A DNA stretch of 60,764 nucleotides, from NCBI GenBank assembly GCA_036557885.1, contig DATBGS010000164.1:1-60764 (forward strand), read 5' to 3'. The notes beneath the pieces are model-generated. The model was given only the letters and a program-made list of their open reading frames with translations, searched no databases and had not been told where the DNA came from. Numbering within the stretch: the first letter of the stretch is position 1; each line of letters starts with the position of its first letter. Shown here one piece after another: positions 1 to 8,391 of the stretch. Origin of the DNA: DATBGS01 sp036557885. GTDB taxonomy: Bacteria > Chloroflexota > Ktedonobacteria > Ktedonobacterales > DATBGS01. The translations under genes and the position numbers were made by a program.

Positions 1-552
1 CAGATTGCCCCGATCATTGGGGTAGACATAGCCGATCTGGAAGTGGGCCGCGTTTGTATCAAGCAGCCAGGCGCCATTCTCCAAATTCCAGGCGGGCAGG
101 CCCGCAATAGTCGCATTGGTGGGCGGCCTGTTTCCGCAGGACCAGCGGCGCATCAGGTCGTTGACCATCGGCATTACATACACCTGAACGGTGATGCTGT
201 TGGTGCCACGCGGCGGGCCGCCAAAGGTATCCATGTAATCCTTAAAGGAAACGGACCCTTCCGGGCCTCCCTCACTGCCCTCGCCCACATCCTGCTGCAT
301 TGTCCAGCCCTGCGGCAGCGACATGGTGAAGAAGCCCTGCGGGTCGCGGTAGGTCTGCCAATTTTCCGGCGGCGTGGGCGCGGCAGGCTGCGCCGCGCCC
401 GCTGACCCAAAGCGGCCATGCGTGGCGGCAAAAAACAGCGCCGCAAGCAGCAGCGCCGTGAGCGCCAGCGCGCTCCCCGCGATGATGCCGCGCCTGCGCG
501 TTGGGGGTGGTGGTTCTTCGGTCAACGGCATGCCTGTGGGTTGATCGGTCAT
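1..552 (-). CDS. Membrane-anchored exported protein, C-terminus outside window
   Basis: Reads without a stop from an ATG at 552 to the window edge (184 codons). An AGGAGGT ribosome site lies 8 nt upstream. An acidic/proline N-terminus is followed by TRRRG and one hydrophobic segment (about residues 24-46), then an Ala/Pro linker and a soluble extracytoplasmic part containing WQTYRDPQGFFTMSLPQGW. That motif resembles the start of PsbP/DUF1795-like lipoprotein folds, but the match is loose. It is divergent from the gene at 690. Function unknown; a type II membrane protein with an outside domain is the safe reading. Confidence 0.7.
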   Translation of the reverse strand, partial: MTDQPTGMPLTEEPPPPTRRRGIIAGSALALTALLLAALFFAATHGRFGSAGAAQPAAPTPPENWQTYRDPQGFFTMSLPQGWTMQQDVGEGSEGGPEGSVSFKDYMDTFGGPPRGTNSITVQVYVMPMVNDLMRRWSCGNRPPTNATIAGLPAWNLENGAWLLDTNAAHFQIGYVYPNDRGNL

Positions 553-624
553 CGGGCTACCTCCTTGCTGTCACCCCTGAAAGCCTGTTGCCTCTCTTTA
601 TCCTACCAGACGTGGCAAGGAGCC

Positions 625-653
625 TTGACTACACCCCAGCCGTGCTCTACAAT
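625..653 (+). promoter_or_regulatory. sigma70-type promoter for gene 690
   Basis: TTGACT, a 17-bp spacer and TACAAT, ending 36 nt before the ATG at 690. Confidence 0.6.
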
Positions 654-689
654 TGTGGGGTGACAGTCCACCTCAGCAGGAGGCCCCGC

Positions 690-1937
690 ATGCAGCGCGA
701 CACGGAAGACACGTTGCCGCTCTCGGATGAAGATGAACCTGGTGAACGCCTCTCCCTCGTAGAAGTGGAGACGGTGAAGGCCCGCCCACCCTCGCGGCGC
801 AAACGGCTGTGGCAGGTGGGCATCGCGTTGGCGACGGTGCTGGCCGTCCTTTTCGCGTTTCGCGGCGTCTATTCGCCCAGGCAAGCGCCCACCGCTCCCG
901 CGCCCACCGCACGCCCAAGGTTTATTTCCCCGCCGCTGGCGCTGTTTGCCAGCAATGTGAACTTTGGCGCCATGATCATCAACAACAAGCTCTTTCCAAA
1001 GCAACCGGTGCTGTTGCCCATCACTCAGGACGACTACACAGTCGCCCTGACAGCTTCGCCCTTTCATCCGGTGACGTGCCATATCAGCCATCTGCACTCT
1101 GGCGAACCGGATGCCGGTCCTGATCAGCATTGCCAGATTGCATCAGGCATCACGGGAATCCCAACCCTGACACTCAATGGCATCAGCGGCTCGCCAACAT
1201 ATATCATCAGCCTGGTGTTGGGGCTAAATGACCTGCCGCCAGAACAGCAGGCAGCCGTTCGCTCAACAATCCTGGCGCAGTCGTTTACCTTGCATCAGCA
1301 AACAACCGTACCAGTGGGGGATTATTACGCAGCGGCAGTAGATCAGAACGGTAACATCACCAGCCAACGCGCCACGCGCCCGCTCCAGGCCGAAATCAGC
1401 CTGGTTTCACCTTCTGGGATTCGGAACGTTGGGCCGTACTTCTGCGACAACGACGTGGCCTGCCCTGGGCCAACTGAACCTGGCTTCTTTCCCTCCACCT
1501 CTTCGCGCGACTGGCTGCTTGAGATCAATGCAGCCGTTCGCTGGCGTTTCACAACGAGCGCCGGGCAGGTGGTGGACGAAGCGGCATATGGGTTCTCTAG
1601 CCTCGTATACCGCTACTTTTCTTACGATACGACAAACGGCTGGCACCTTGATGTGGCGGCTAGCCAGATGTTTGAAACCCCAGATGAATTGGGCAATGAT
1701 AACTGCATAGCTGGAGCAGGCATCTTGCAATCGCAGCTACAAGGGAGCAGCGGCTACAGCTTTGACTTCCCTTCCTCTATTGAGGGCTGTTTTGTGAAGA
1801 TTAATAACGGCACTGCCAGCCAGGAAAGGCTGCTCTGGCGCTTTGGCGTGCTGCTGGCCGCAGACCAGGCCGCGCACACGTCCTTTCCCAACCTGCCGAT
1901 TGCCCCAAAACAGGAAATTGACATCATTGGCGGGTAA
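690..1937 (+). CDS. Membrane-anchored exported protein (paralogue of the gene at 41899-43116)
   Basis: 415 residues. The ATG at 690 is chosen because AGGAGG lies 7 nt before it; longer in-frame starts have no such site. An acidic cytoplasmic N-terminus (about 45 residues) precedes a basic RRKR stop and one membrane helix (about residues 48-67), a Pro/Ala linker and a large outside domain. The paralogue on the minus strand at 41899 shares this layout and the motifs LPPEQQ, an SQR-x-T-x-PL stretch, RWRF followed by GQV, and WRFGVLLAAD near the C-terminus. Both carry paired cysteines outside. No known family is recognised. The stop lies 6 nt before the -35 box of leader A. Confidence 0.8.
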   Translation: MQRDTEDTLPLSDEDEPGERLSLVEVETVKARPPSRRKRLWQVGIALATVLAVLFAFRGVYSPRQAPTAPAPTARPRFISPPLALFASNVNFGAMIINNKLFPKQPVLLPITQDDYTVALTASPFHPVTCHISHLHSGEPDAGPDQHCQIASGITGIPTLTLNGISGSPTYIISLVLGLNDLPPEQQAAVRSTILAQSFTLHQQTTVPVGDYYAAAVDQNGNITSQRATRPLQAEISLVSPSGIRNVGPYFCDNDVACPGPTEPGFFPSTSSRDWLLEINAAVRWRFTTSAGQVVDEAAYGFSSLVYRYFSYDTTNGWHLDVAASQMFETPDELGNDNCIAGAGILQSQLQGSSGYSFDFPSSIEGCFVKINNGTASQERLLWRFGVLLAADQAAHTSFPNLPIAPKQEIDIIGG

Positions 1938-1943
1938 AAACGC

Positions 1944-1972
1944 TTGACTTTTGTGCGCCGTCCGGTTATACT
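1944..1972 (+). promoter_or_regulatory. Promoter of leader A
   Basis: TTGACT-17-TATACT. The spacer (TTTGTGCGCCGTCCGGT) is closely matched at 32813 and 50887. Transcription should begin near 1979, about 348 nt before the ATG at 2327. Confidence 0.75.
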
Positions 1973-1978
1973 TTTTGC

Positions 1979-2202
1979 AGGACTTTTCCATCCCAAACGG
2001 GCAGGGCATGAATCCCTGCGAAGTACCTTGACAACCCAAAGCATGTGAAGAGTGACCCGGAGTGAGTAAAAAACTCCCCCGCGCCACGTTCACCCTACGC
2101 CCGATCCAATCCAGGCGCGGGGCCGCTGTGTATTTTCCGCCAATGGTGGCGGATGCGCAAGTGGCCCCCGCGCCTGGAGCCAGGCGCGGGGGCTTGTTGT
2201 TT
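1979..2202 (+). ncRNA. Leader A: structured attenuator-like RNA
   Basis: Transcribed leader of gene 2327. It opens with a GCAGGG/CCCTGC hairpin, then a GAGT/ACTC hairpin. Four mutually complementary segments follow: a, CCCCGCGCC (2077-2085); b, CAGGCGCGGGGCCGC (2112-2126); c, GGCCCCCGCGCCTGG (2163-2177); d, CCAGGCGCGGGGGC (2180-2193), ended by TTGTTGTTT. Pairing a:b leaves c:d free to form a terminator; pairing b:c prevents it. Leaders B and C have the same order and nearly the same b and c strings. Attenuation is inferred from the layout; the signal sensed is unknown. No convincing conserved leader peptide was seen. Confidence 0.7.
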
Positions 2203-2212
2203 ATCGGGCAAC

Positions 2213-2249
2213 CCCCTGTACCACCGGCTTCCAGCCGGTGGTACAGGGG
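2213..2249. repeat. Perfect palindrome, 16-bp arms
   Basis: CCCCTGTACCACCGGC and its exact complement around a 5-nt loop, between the leader A terminator and gene 2327. It belongs to the window's CCGGC/GCCGG plus TACA repeat class. Confidence 0.85.
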
Positions 2250-2326
2250 AGAGGCGCAACAAGTACAGAACAGAACGCGGGGACATTCCACCCGTCCCGC
2301 CAGGGACAGAAAGCGAAGGTTCCCAG

Positions 2327-3118
2327 ATGGCCGTCTTCTCTTTGCCCCCCTTCCTGCGCGACCCGGCTGCCAACCCAGAAGACCATCCCTTGCTGGCGCT
2401 GCGCCTGTTTTTGCGCTACTACGTCACGCTGGGCGGCCCCGCGTGGCTGCTCCCGCTGCGCTGGGGCATTGCCCTGCTCCGCTTCTATTTTGGGCATTTT
2501 CTGGCGGAAAGCTACGTCTCGACAGTGCTGTGTTATGTGCTGCCGGGCATCTTGCTGGTAACGCATGATCGGCTGCGCCAGCGCAAGCGCGCCTGTGGCG
2601 GGCGTCGCCGCAAAGGGAGCACTGAGAAGCGCTGGCGCATCAACCGCTTTGCGGCCCGCGACCTGAAGCAAGCGCCAGCCGACATACGAAAACTCAGCCT
2701 GCTTTCCAGCCACGATTTATGTCTGCTGCTCAAAGAAGAACTACGCTTGCTCATTCGCCTGCTGATCGCGGCGCAGCGCGCCTGTTGGATCGCCCCGGAA
2801 AGCCAGGACTGGCAGGAGTGCCACCTGGCGGCAGCCACCGTGCTGGTGCGCGTCATGCAGATTTGCGCCCGCCTGCGCGAGCGCGGCAGCCGCTTTCTGG
2901 CGGAAGAATGCCTGCGCGAACAGGCGCGGGCGCTCTGGGAGGAACTCTTTGGCCCGCGCACGCTGGACCTCGCGCCCACCTGGGTCGCGGAGCGCCTGGA
3001 GCCACTGGAAGACGTGAAGCCCTGGGGCAAGTGGCGCGCCCTGGAGCATCTGCAAAGCGAGCAGCACGGCGGGCTGGCGCTTTCGCCCGTCTTCCTGGCG
3101 GCGCTGGCTGGCGATTAA
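2327..3118 (+). CDS. KRAxGG-family protein, copy 1
   Basis: 263 residues. The ATG at 2327 follows a GGTTCCCAG context shared with copy 3. The N-terminus is hydrophobic (GGPAWLLPLRWGIALL, then YVSTVLCYVLPGILLV). A basic RQRKRACGG core follows, and then a helical, Arg/Leu/Trp-rich domain with RFAARDLKQ, KEELRLL, IAAQRACW, LAEECLREQARALWEELFGP. Copies at 9647 and 33180 align along the whole length, and those at 51187 and 59891 from the core onward. The family is not one I can name. The two hydrophobic stretches suggest membrane contact. It has its own promoter and leader A. Function unknown. Confidence 0.75.
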   Translation: MAVFSLPPFLRDPAANPEDHPLLALRLFLRYYVTLGGPAWLLPLRWGIALLRFYFGHFLAESYVSTVLCYVLPGILLVTHDRLRQRKRACGGRRRKGSTEKRWRINRFAARDLKQAPADIRKLSLLSSHDLCLLLKEELRLLIRLLIAAQRACWIAPESQDWQECHLAAATVLVRVMQICARLRERGSRFLAEECLREQARALWEELFGPRTLDLAPTWVAERLEPLEDVKPWGKWRALEHLQSEQHGGLALSPVFLAALAGD

Positions 3119-3220
3119 ACCCCCGCTTGTACCACTGGCTCTTTGTAACGTTTTTGCGCAATTGTGTGTTTAATTACACAGCAGGAACACAACAACAGGG
3201 AGGAAGCGCAGCGCAACCCG

Positions 3221-3805
3221 ATGCAGCAAGGCAGCCCAACCAGCGGAGCATATCAGGTATTCAGCCTGGCCCATTACTATGAGCAGCTTGTGCTGCTCTA
3301 TAGTCGCCCGCTCACGGCCTTTGCTCTCCGGCTGACCGGCCACGTGGAGGACGCCGAAGACATCGTGCAAGACGCGCTCATCCGCGCCTATTATGCCCTG
3401 GAGCGTTATCCTGCTGAACGCATCCTGGCGTTAAAAGTGCGGCCCTGGCTCTACAAAATCACCTGGAACACGTATTGTAATTACACTGGCCGCGCCAAAG
3501 CGCCCGCGATGCTCTCTCTGGATGCGTCGGATGAAGACGCCCCGCCAGAGCCAGAAGAACGCGAAGAGGAGCAGCCCGACAAGATTTTCGAGACGCGCGA
3601 GCGCCGCCAGGAGGTAGAAGCGCTGGTTGCCACCCTCCCGCAGCGCTACCGCGAAGTCATCACCCTGCATTACCTGGAAGAACTCAGCCAGCAAGAGATT
3701 GCCGAAATGCTCAATCAGCCCGTTGGCACCATCCGCGTCGCCCTGCATCGCGGCATTCGCCTGCTGCGCAAAACCCTTGGAATCGAATTGAAAGGAGGGA
3801 AATAG
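3221..3805 (+). CDS. ECF-type RNA polymerase sigma factor
   Basis: 194 residues. Region 2 is clear (YSRPLTAFALRLTGHVEDAEDIVQDA, split here by residue position about 28-53), as is region 4 with its helix-turn-helix (LPQRYREVITLHYLEELSQQ; then EIAEMLNQPVGTIRVALHRG). An acidic linker joins them. The ATG at 3221 is preferred; a GTG at 3164 is in frame, and the GGGAGG site at 3198 is rather far upstream. The stop lies 2 nt before the HEAT-repeat gene, so the two are co-transcribed. That makes the HEAT membrane protein the likely partner or anti-sigma factor, although no zinc anti-sigma motif is present. Confidence 0.9.
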   Translation: MQQGSPTSGAYQVFSLAHYYEQLVLLYSRPLTAFALRLTGHVEDAEDIVQDALIRAYYALERYPAERILALKVRPWLYKITWNTYCNYTGRAKAPAMLSLDASDEDAPPEPEEREEEQPDKIFETRERRQEVEALVATLPQRYREVITLHYLEELSQQEIAEMLNQPVGTIRVALHRGIRLLRKTLGIELKGGK

Positions 3806-3807
3806 CC

Positions 3808-4722
3808 ATGCGCGACAACACGACCCAACCGCTGCCACCCGATCCCCTGGCGCTCAGCATCTTGGCGCAGGTAGGGCTGCGCAGGCCAGCCACCCTCCCG
3901 CTTGACCAGGAAGAACAACAGCATATCGCCTTCCAGCATCCCGAATGGCCGATGCGCCTGGCAGCAGTGCAGGCGCTGGGCACATGGAGCCAGGACGCGC
4001 CGCTTGAGCCGCTGCTGGCTGCCCTGCGCGACGAACACCACGCCGTGCGCGCCGCCGCCGCCCGCACGCTCAGCAAACAGGGCAGCCGCGTCCCCGTTGA
4101 GCCGCTCGTCGCCGCCCTTCAGGATACCGCCTGGCAGGTACGTACCGAGGCAGCGCTGGCACTGGGAAAACACTGGCAGCGCGCCCCCGTTGAGCCAATC
4201 GTTTCCCGGCTCAGCGACGCCGACGACGCGGTACGGGCAGCGGCAGCCTGGGCGCTGGGCGAACTGCGCGAGCGCGCCCCCATCGAGCCGCTGACCCTGG
4301 CCTTGCAGGATGACGCCTGGTCCGTGCGCGAAGCCGCTGCCCTGGCCCTGCGCCAGACAGGAGCGCGCATGCCAGCCGCCGCCCTTGCTGCCGCCCAGCA
4401 AGACCCCGACAGCGCCGTGCGCCAGGCGGCAGGGTTCGCCCTGCGCGCGCAGGGCATCGGGCAGCCCGCCCCGGACCCTGCCGTCGTGCCCCCTGCGCAG
4501 GGGGCGCCGCCCGCTGTCTTCTTGTCTTCCCCAGGCCGCGCCGCCGTCGCCATCATCTCGGTGCTGATGCTGGTCCCGCTTTCGCTCGGCCTGCTGCTGA
4601 GCGGCAACGATGCAGACAACACGGCACTGGTGGGCAGATTGATCGCTCTGGGCATCGTCTGTGGCACCATTGCCACCATCAACAGTATTGCCAACCACCA
4701 CTCAAAAGGAGATACGCAATGA
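3808..4722 (+). CDS. HEAT/PBS-lyase repeat protein with C-terminal membrane anchor
   Basis: 304 residues. About five HEAT-like repeats of 31 residues (roughly 45-215) each carry the pattern PxEPLxxALxDxxxxVRxxAAxAL. A Pro-rich linker and two membrane helices (about 245-267 and 275-297) follow. HEAT repeats bind proteins, and this fold would face the cytoplasm. Its gene sits 2 nt after the ECF sigma gene and overlaps the next gene by ATGA, so it may hold or release the sigma factor at the membrane; this is inference. The two-helix tail is almost copied in the neighbouring small protein. Confidence 0.85.
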   Translation: MRDNTTQPLPPDPLALSILAQVGLRRPATLPLDQEEQQHIAFQHPEWPMRLAAVQALGTWSQDAPLEPLLAALRDEHHAVRAAAARTLSKQGSRVPVEPLVAALQDTAWQVRTEAALALGKHWQRAPVEPIVSRLSDADDAVRAAAAWALGELRERAPIEPLTLALQDDAWSVREAAALALRQTGARMPAAALAAAQQDPDSAVRQAAGFALRAQGIGQPAPDPAVVPPAQGAPPAVFLSSPGRAAVAIISVLMLVPLSLGLLLSGNDADNTALVGRLIALGIVCGTIATINSIANHHSKGDTQ

Positions 4723-5087
4723 ATTACCAACAAGAACAAAGCCAGCATGGAATCTCTTACGACATGAGTTCGCCCAACATGGCCGGTTTCGGCTACGACC
4801 CGCAGCCCGGCCAGATGCCCGGCCAGCCTGGGGCCGCGTGGGTCGCCGTCCAGACGCCCCCGCCGGTGCAGCAGCATATCTACATGCCCAAGCCCCAGCA
4901 TCGCGTGGCCGTTGCCATCATCTCGCTGCTCGTCCTGGTGCCGATCAGCCTGGGCCTCTTGCTCTCAGTAAACGATGATGGTCCTTTTACCAATTACACT
5001 TCGCTCGTTGCCAGGCTGATTGCGTTGGGCATTGTCTGCGGCACCATCGCGGGCATCAACGCCTCGTTCCATAACACCAAACACTAA
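4719..5087 (+). CDS. Small two-helix membrane protein sharing the HEAT protein's anchor
   Basis: 122 residues starting within the ATGA stop overlap of the HEAT gene, a sign of translational coupling. A Gln/Pro/Gly-rich head (1-60) is followed by two helices. The segment VAIISLLVLVPISLGLLLS and the later ARLIALGIVCGTIAGIN match the HEAT protein tail (VAIISVLMLVPLSLGLLLS, GRLIALGIVCGTIATIN). The two probably arose by duplication and may form a heteromer in the membrane. No enzymatic motif. Confidence 0.85.
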   Translation: MNYQQEQSQHGISYDMSSPNMAGFGYDPQPGQMPGQPGAAWVAVQTPPPVQQHIYMPKPQHRVAVAIISLLVLVPISLGLLLSVNDDGPFTNYTSLVARLIALGIVCGTIAGINASFHNTKH

Positions 5088-5096
5088 GCAGCGACC

Positions 5097-6218
5097 ATGC
5101 GCATTGCTCTGATTGCCCCGCTCGTCTCGCCTATCGCGCCGCCCTACCTGGGCGGCGCGCAGACGCTGCTGGCTGATCTTGCCGCTGGGCTGGCGCGGCG
5201 CGGGCATCAGGTCACGCTCTTTGCCGCCAGCGGCTCAGCCATTCCCGCTGTGACCGTGCGCGACCTGGGCATTGATTCCAGCCAACTCACCCCCGCCCGC
5301 TTCGATGGGCCGCCCCCGCCCGGCACGGTGGCCGGGGCTACAAACCTACCTGACCCCAGCTTCTTTCCCAGCGCCCATGCCTTCTTGCGCGTCTTCAGCC
5401 AGCTTCAACAAGAGGTAGACAACTTTGATCTGGTGCACGCCCACGCCTTTGACTGGCCCGCCTTCGCCTATGGCGCGCTGATTGCCGCGCAGCGCCCCAT
5501 GCTGCATACGTTGCACCTGCCCGCCGTCAGCCCCAGCATCAACGCCGTGCTGCGCGAACTGCACCAGATGGGCAATCCCACACGCCTGCTCACCGTCTCG
5601 CGTGCCTGCGCCAACACTTACGTGCCCTATGCCCCTATGCACGCCATCATCCCCAACGGCATAGACACCGACGCCATCCCCTTTGGCCCAACTGCCGACC
5701 CGGAGGGCTTTCTGCTCTTTGCGGGACGCATCACACCAGAGAAAGGCGTCGTGGAGGCGATAGAGATTGCGCGCCGCGCCGGAAAGCGTCTCCTTCTGGC
5801 TGGCGGCATCTACGACGCCGCCTATATGAATGAGCGCGTGCGCCCGCTGCTCACGGGGAATGTTGAATACCTCGGCCTGCGGCAGCAAGCCGACCTCTGG
5901 CGGCTGATGAGCCGCGCCAGCGCCCTGCTCTTCCCCATCGGCTGGGACGAACCTTTCGGCCTTGTCGCTGCCGAAGCGCTCGCCGCCGGGTGCCCCGTCA
6001 TCGCCTTTGCGCGTGGCGCCCTGCCCGAAATCCTCACCGAAGGCGAAACCGGCTTCCTCATCCCCCCCGGCAACCTGGACGCCGCCGCCCGCGCCGTCGC
6101 CCGCGTCCCCGCGCTCTCGCGGGCCGTCTGCCGCGCTCGCGCCGTGCAGCACTTCAGCCAGGCGCGCATGCTGGACGAGTACGAGCGGGTGTATCAGGAA
6201 GTACAGCAAAAAATGTAG
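5097..6218 (+). CDS. GT4-family glycosyltransferase
   Basis: 373 residues with the GT-B fold of family GT4. The N-terminal Rossmann domain has GGAQTLLADLAAGLARRGH. The C-terminal nucleotide-sugar domain has FAGRITPEKGV, and then PFGLVAAEALAAGCPVIAF with the conserved EALA region and the GETGFL tail. It retains the usual length. It begins 10 nt after the small membrane protein and may be the last gene of the sigma/HEAT operon. Residues about 74-83 (PPGTVAGATN) are encoded by a copy of a dispersed palindromic repeat. The acceptor sugar cannot be predicted. Confidence 0.9.
   Translation: MRIALIAPLVSPIAPPYLGGAQTLLADLAAGLARRGHQVTLFAASGSAIPAVTVRDLGIDSSQLTPARFDGPPPPGTVAGATNLPDPSFFPSAHAFLRVFSQLQQEVDNFDLVHAHAFDWPAFAYGALIAAQRPMLHTLHLPAVSPSINAVLRELHQMGNPTRLLTVSRACANTYVPYAPMHAIIPNGIDTDAIPFGPTADPEGFLLFAGRITPEKGVVEAIEIARRAGKRLLLAGGIYDAAYMNERVRPLLTGNVEYLGLRQQADLWRLMSRASALLFPIGWDEPFGLVAAEALAAGCPVIAFARGALPEILTEGETGFLIPPGNLDAAARAVARVPALSRAVCRARAVQHFSQARMLDEYERVYQEVQQKM
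5319..5342 (+). repeat. Dispersed repeat unit inside the glycosyltransferase frame
   Basis: CCCGGCACGGTGGCCGGGGC plus TACA, the same unit as in the non-coding palindrome at 9443-9466, is read in frame here as PGTVAGAT. The palindrome CCCGGC/GCCGGG is intact. Confidence 0.8.
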
Positions 6219-6249
6219 CGGCACCAGCTATCCTGGTTGTCACGCCGCA

Positions 6250-6816
6250 TCACCTCCTCACCTGGTGGAGTGGGAGGTAGGAGAACAGAGCAGCAAAGAC
6301 TATCCACAAAAGCGACACCGTTTGGAATGCGCTATTTTGAGCCTCCGTAGTGGGGTAGAAGTTCCCGTCATACATCCCCATGTTCAGATTGACAAAGTAG
6401 CCCAGGCTCACCACCACAATGCCAACCATGACGGCAAATCTCCACCAGTTGCCAGAACGCGCAATCACCAGGAGGCACAATCCCCAGGCAAGCAGCGTCA
6501 GGGCAAAACCAGGGACCACGTAGTGCCGAAAGGCGCTGGTTAACCGGGCCGCGAGATCCAAAGAACAAATATCAAAACAAGCACCCCAGGCTTTTAAACT
6601 GAAGATAAACACCCCAGGGCTAAAAGAAAGCAGACCCAAAAGGGAGATAACACGAGCGACGCCCTTCAGGGTAATGAAGCGCGTCAGCATGCGCTGCTTA
6701 GGCGCGGGTGGCTGGGCGGGCAGCATCTCTGGCGACAACGGCCCACTGTGTCTCACTGGCCCCTCATCTTCAGGCTCGGCAAAGTGTGGACGCAGCGGCT
6801 CATCCTGAGCAGCCAT
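6250..6816 (-). CDS. Four-helix membrane protein
   Basis: 188 residues from the ATG at 6816, which has a GAGGAGG site just upstream. A Pro-rich acidic cytoplasmic head of about 60 residues precedes four predicted helices (VARVISLLGLLSFSPGVFIF; VVPGFALTLLAWGLCLLVIA; FAVMVGIVVVSLGYFVNL; TVSLLWIVFAALFSYL). No family recognised. It is convergent with the glycosyltransferase gene, 31 nt apart. Confidence 0.75.
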   Translation of the reverse strand: MAAQDEPLRPHFAEPEDEGPVRHSGPLSPEMLPAQPPAPKQRMLTRFITLKGVARVISLLGLLSFSPGVFIFSLKAWGACFDICSLDLAARLTSAFRHYVVPGFALTLLAWGLCLLVIARSGNWWRFAVMVGIVVVSLGYFVNLNMGMYDGNFYPTTEAQNSAFQTVSLLWIVFAALFSYLPLHQVRR

Positions 6817-7101
6817 CACGTCTCCTCCTCTAGCGCGTGTAGACGCGCTCACATCTTCGTTTCGCGCAGTGCAGGCAGAAAAAATACCAGCGAACAGCAT
6901 CTACAGAGACAACGCCAGAACCCCGGAGGTCTTCAGCACTTCAAACGAAGCAAAGGGCGTAAGCGTCACCGCCAGCAAGCAATCACACTGGCTCTTTTCC
7001 GAACTTTTCGCCTGTACAGGGAATAACAGGATAAGCCCGCGTCAAAGTGAACATGCGTCTACTGCAAGCGTCAACCACTATGCCAGAAGAGTGAGGCACC
7101 C

Positions 7102-8331
7102 ATGACTGATCAGATCGCCTTTGGCGCATCTAATAACCTCTTCCTCATCAATGCGGATGGCTCCAATCTGCACCAACTGACCTTTGAAAAAAACGCACCA
7201 TATTTCAGTTGGTCCCCGGATGGGCGCCTCATCGCCTTCTGCTCGAAAGATTACAGAGACGGGCAGCGCATCCATGAGCTATGCGTCATTAACGTTGATG
7301 GAAGCAACCTCCGCCGCCTGATCAACGCCCCCAGCGACCTCGGCTGGAGTTGGTCGCCAGATAGCCGCCAGATTGCCTGCACCTGCTTTCTGGATGAAGC
7401 AAATATAAGAGATCGGCGCGGGCACCTCTCGCTGATTGATCTGGAGCAGGGGAGTGTACGCCAGCTCACGCAAGAAGTGGCCTATGCCCTCTGGTCGCCA
7501 ACAACCGGCGAACTTGCCAGAGTGTGGAGCCACGATGATCATTACGTCTTTCTGATGGACGCGCAGGGAGACAACCGACAGCTTTTCCTGCAAAGCCGCT
7601 ATCCTCTGAGCGGCGTCTCCTGGTCGCCAGACCTCCAGCACGTCGTTGCTGGCAGTTGGCGTCGAAGGCATTGGGGGGTAGGGATTGTTGAGGATGGTGG
7701 AACGCTTATCTTGCTGCAAGCTGATGGAAAGAAAATCACCGAATGGGACCACGAAAGCTCAAACTGGGTCTGGTCGCCCGACAGCCAGCGCCTGGCCTTG
7801 TTTGCCTCATCACTTGTCTCTCCTTCGGAGCCTCCTGATGACACCCACCCAGAACTATTTGTGCAGGGAGCGGATGGTTTACCCTATGCCCTGGACCTTC
7901 GGGAGAAGAAGGAAGAACTGTTCGTGCTGGGAATGGATGGCACACCCCCTCGGCGTCTGGCCGAAACCGTCTTTGACGCCAACGAGATTGGCATGGCCTG
8001 GTCCCCCAACAGCCAGCAGATCGCCTTCGTTGCTGAGCAGCCCGACCACCCCCATCAACGCGCGCTGGCTGTGGCGGCCATAGACAGCCAGAACCTGCGA
8101 CTCTTCCCAATGGTGAATACCGATACAGTGGGGAAGCTGCACCCACACGCGCCAACCTGGTCCCCCGATAGCCAGCAGATTGTCTACAACACCCCAGGAC
8201 TGGAACACCTCTACGCCATTCACGCCGATGGCACCAACCCGCGCTGCATCACAGAGCAAGCGCTGTCCAATTTAATTGGCGAAGATGACTCGCATCCCAT
8301 TCTCTTCTATCCAGCCTGGCAGGCGCAATAA
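7102..8331 (+). CDS. TolB/PD40-type beta-propeller protein
   Basis: 409 residues without signal peptide. At least six propeller blades carry the hallmark WSPDxxxIA and x-DGSNLxxLT turns (for example FSWSPDGRLIAF, GWSWSPDSRQIAC, NWVWSPDSQRLAL, AWSPNSQQIAFVAE, TWSPDSQQIVYN). Such propellers bind proteins or periplasmic ligands; here the protein is probably cytoplasmic. It is a single gene with no operon partner. The 285 nt before it hold no gene and no clear promoter. Confidence 0.85.
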   Translation: MTDQIAFGASNNLFLINADGSNLHQLTFEKNAPYFSWSPDGRLIAFCSKDYRDGQRIHELCVINVDGSNLRRLINAPSDLGWSWSPDSRQIACTCFLDEANIRDRRGHLSLIDLEQGSVRQLTQEVAYALWSPTTGELARVWSHDDHYVFLMDAQGDNRQLFLQSRYPLSGVSWSPDLQHVVAGSWRRRHWGVGIVEDGGTLILLQADGKKITEWDHESSNWVWSPDSQRLALFASSLVSPSEPPDDTHPELFVQGADGLPYALDLREKKEELFVLGMDGTPPRRLAETVFDANEIGMAWSPNSQQIAFVAEQPDHPHQRALAVAAIDSQNLRLFPMVNTDTVGKLHPHAPTWSPDSQQIVYNTPGLEHLYAIHADGTNPRCITEQALSNLIGEDDSHPILFYPAWQAQ

Positions 8332-8391
8332 ATGTTGTTCACGCGGGCGCGGGACGCCGGGGCTACACGCAATTCGCCACGCACCCGCCTG

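Noticed and set aside
2062..2568. Leader peptide gene in leader A
   Set aside because: A GTG at 2062 could start a frame, but no such frame is kept in leaders B, C or D.
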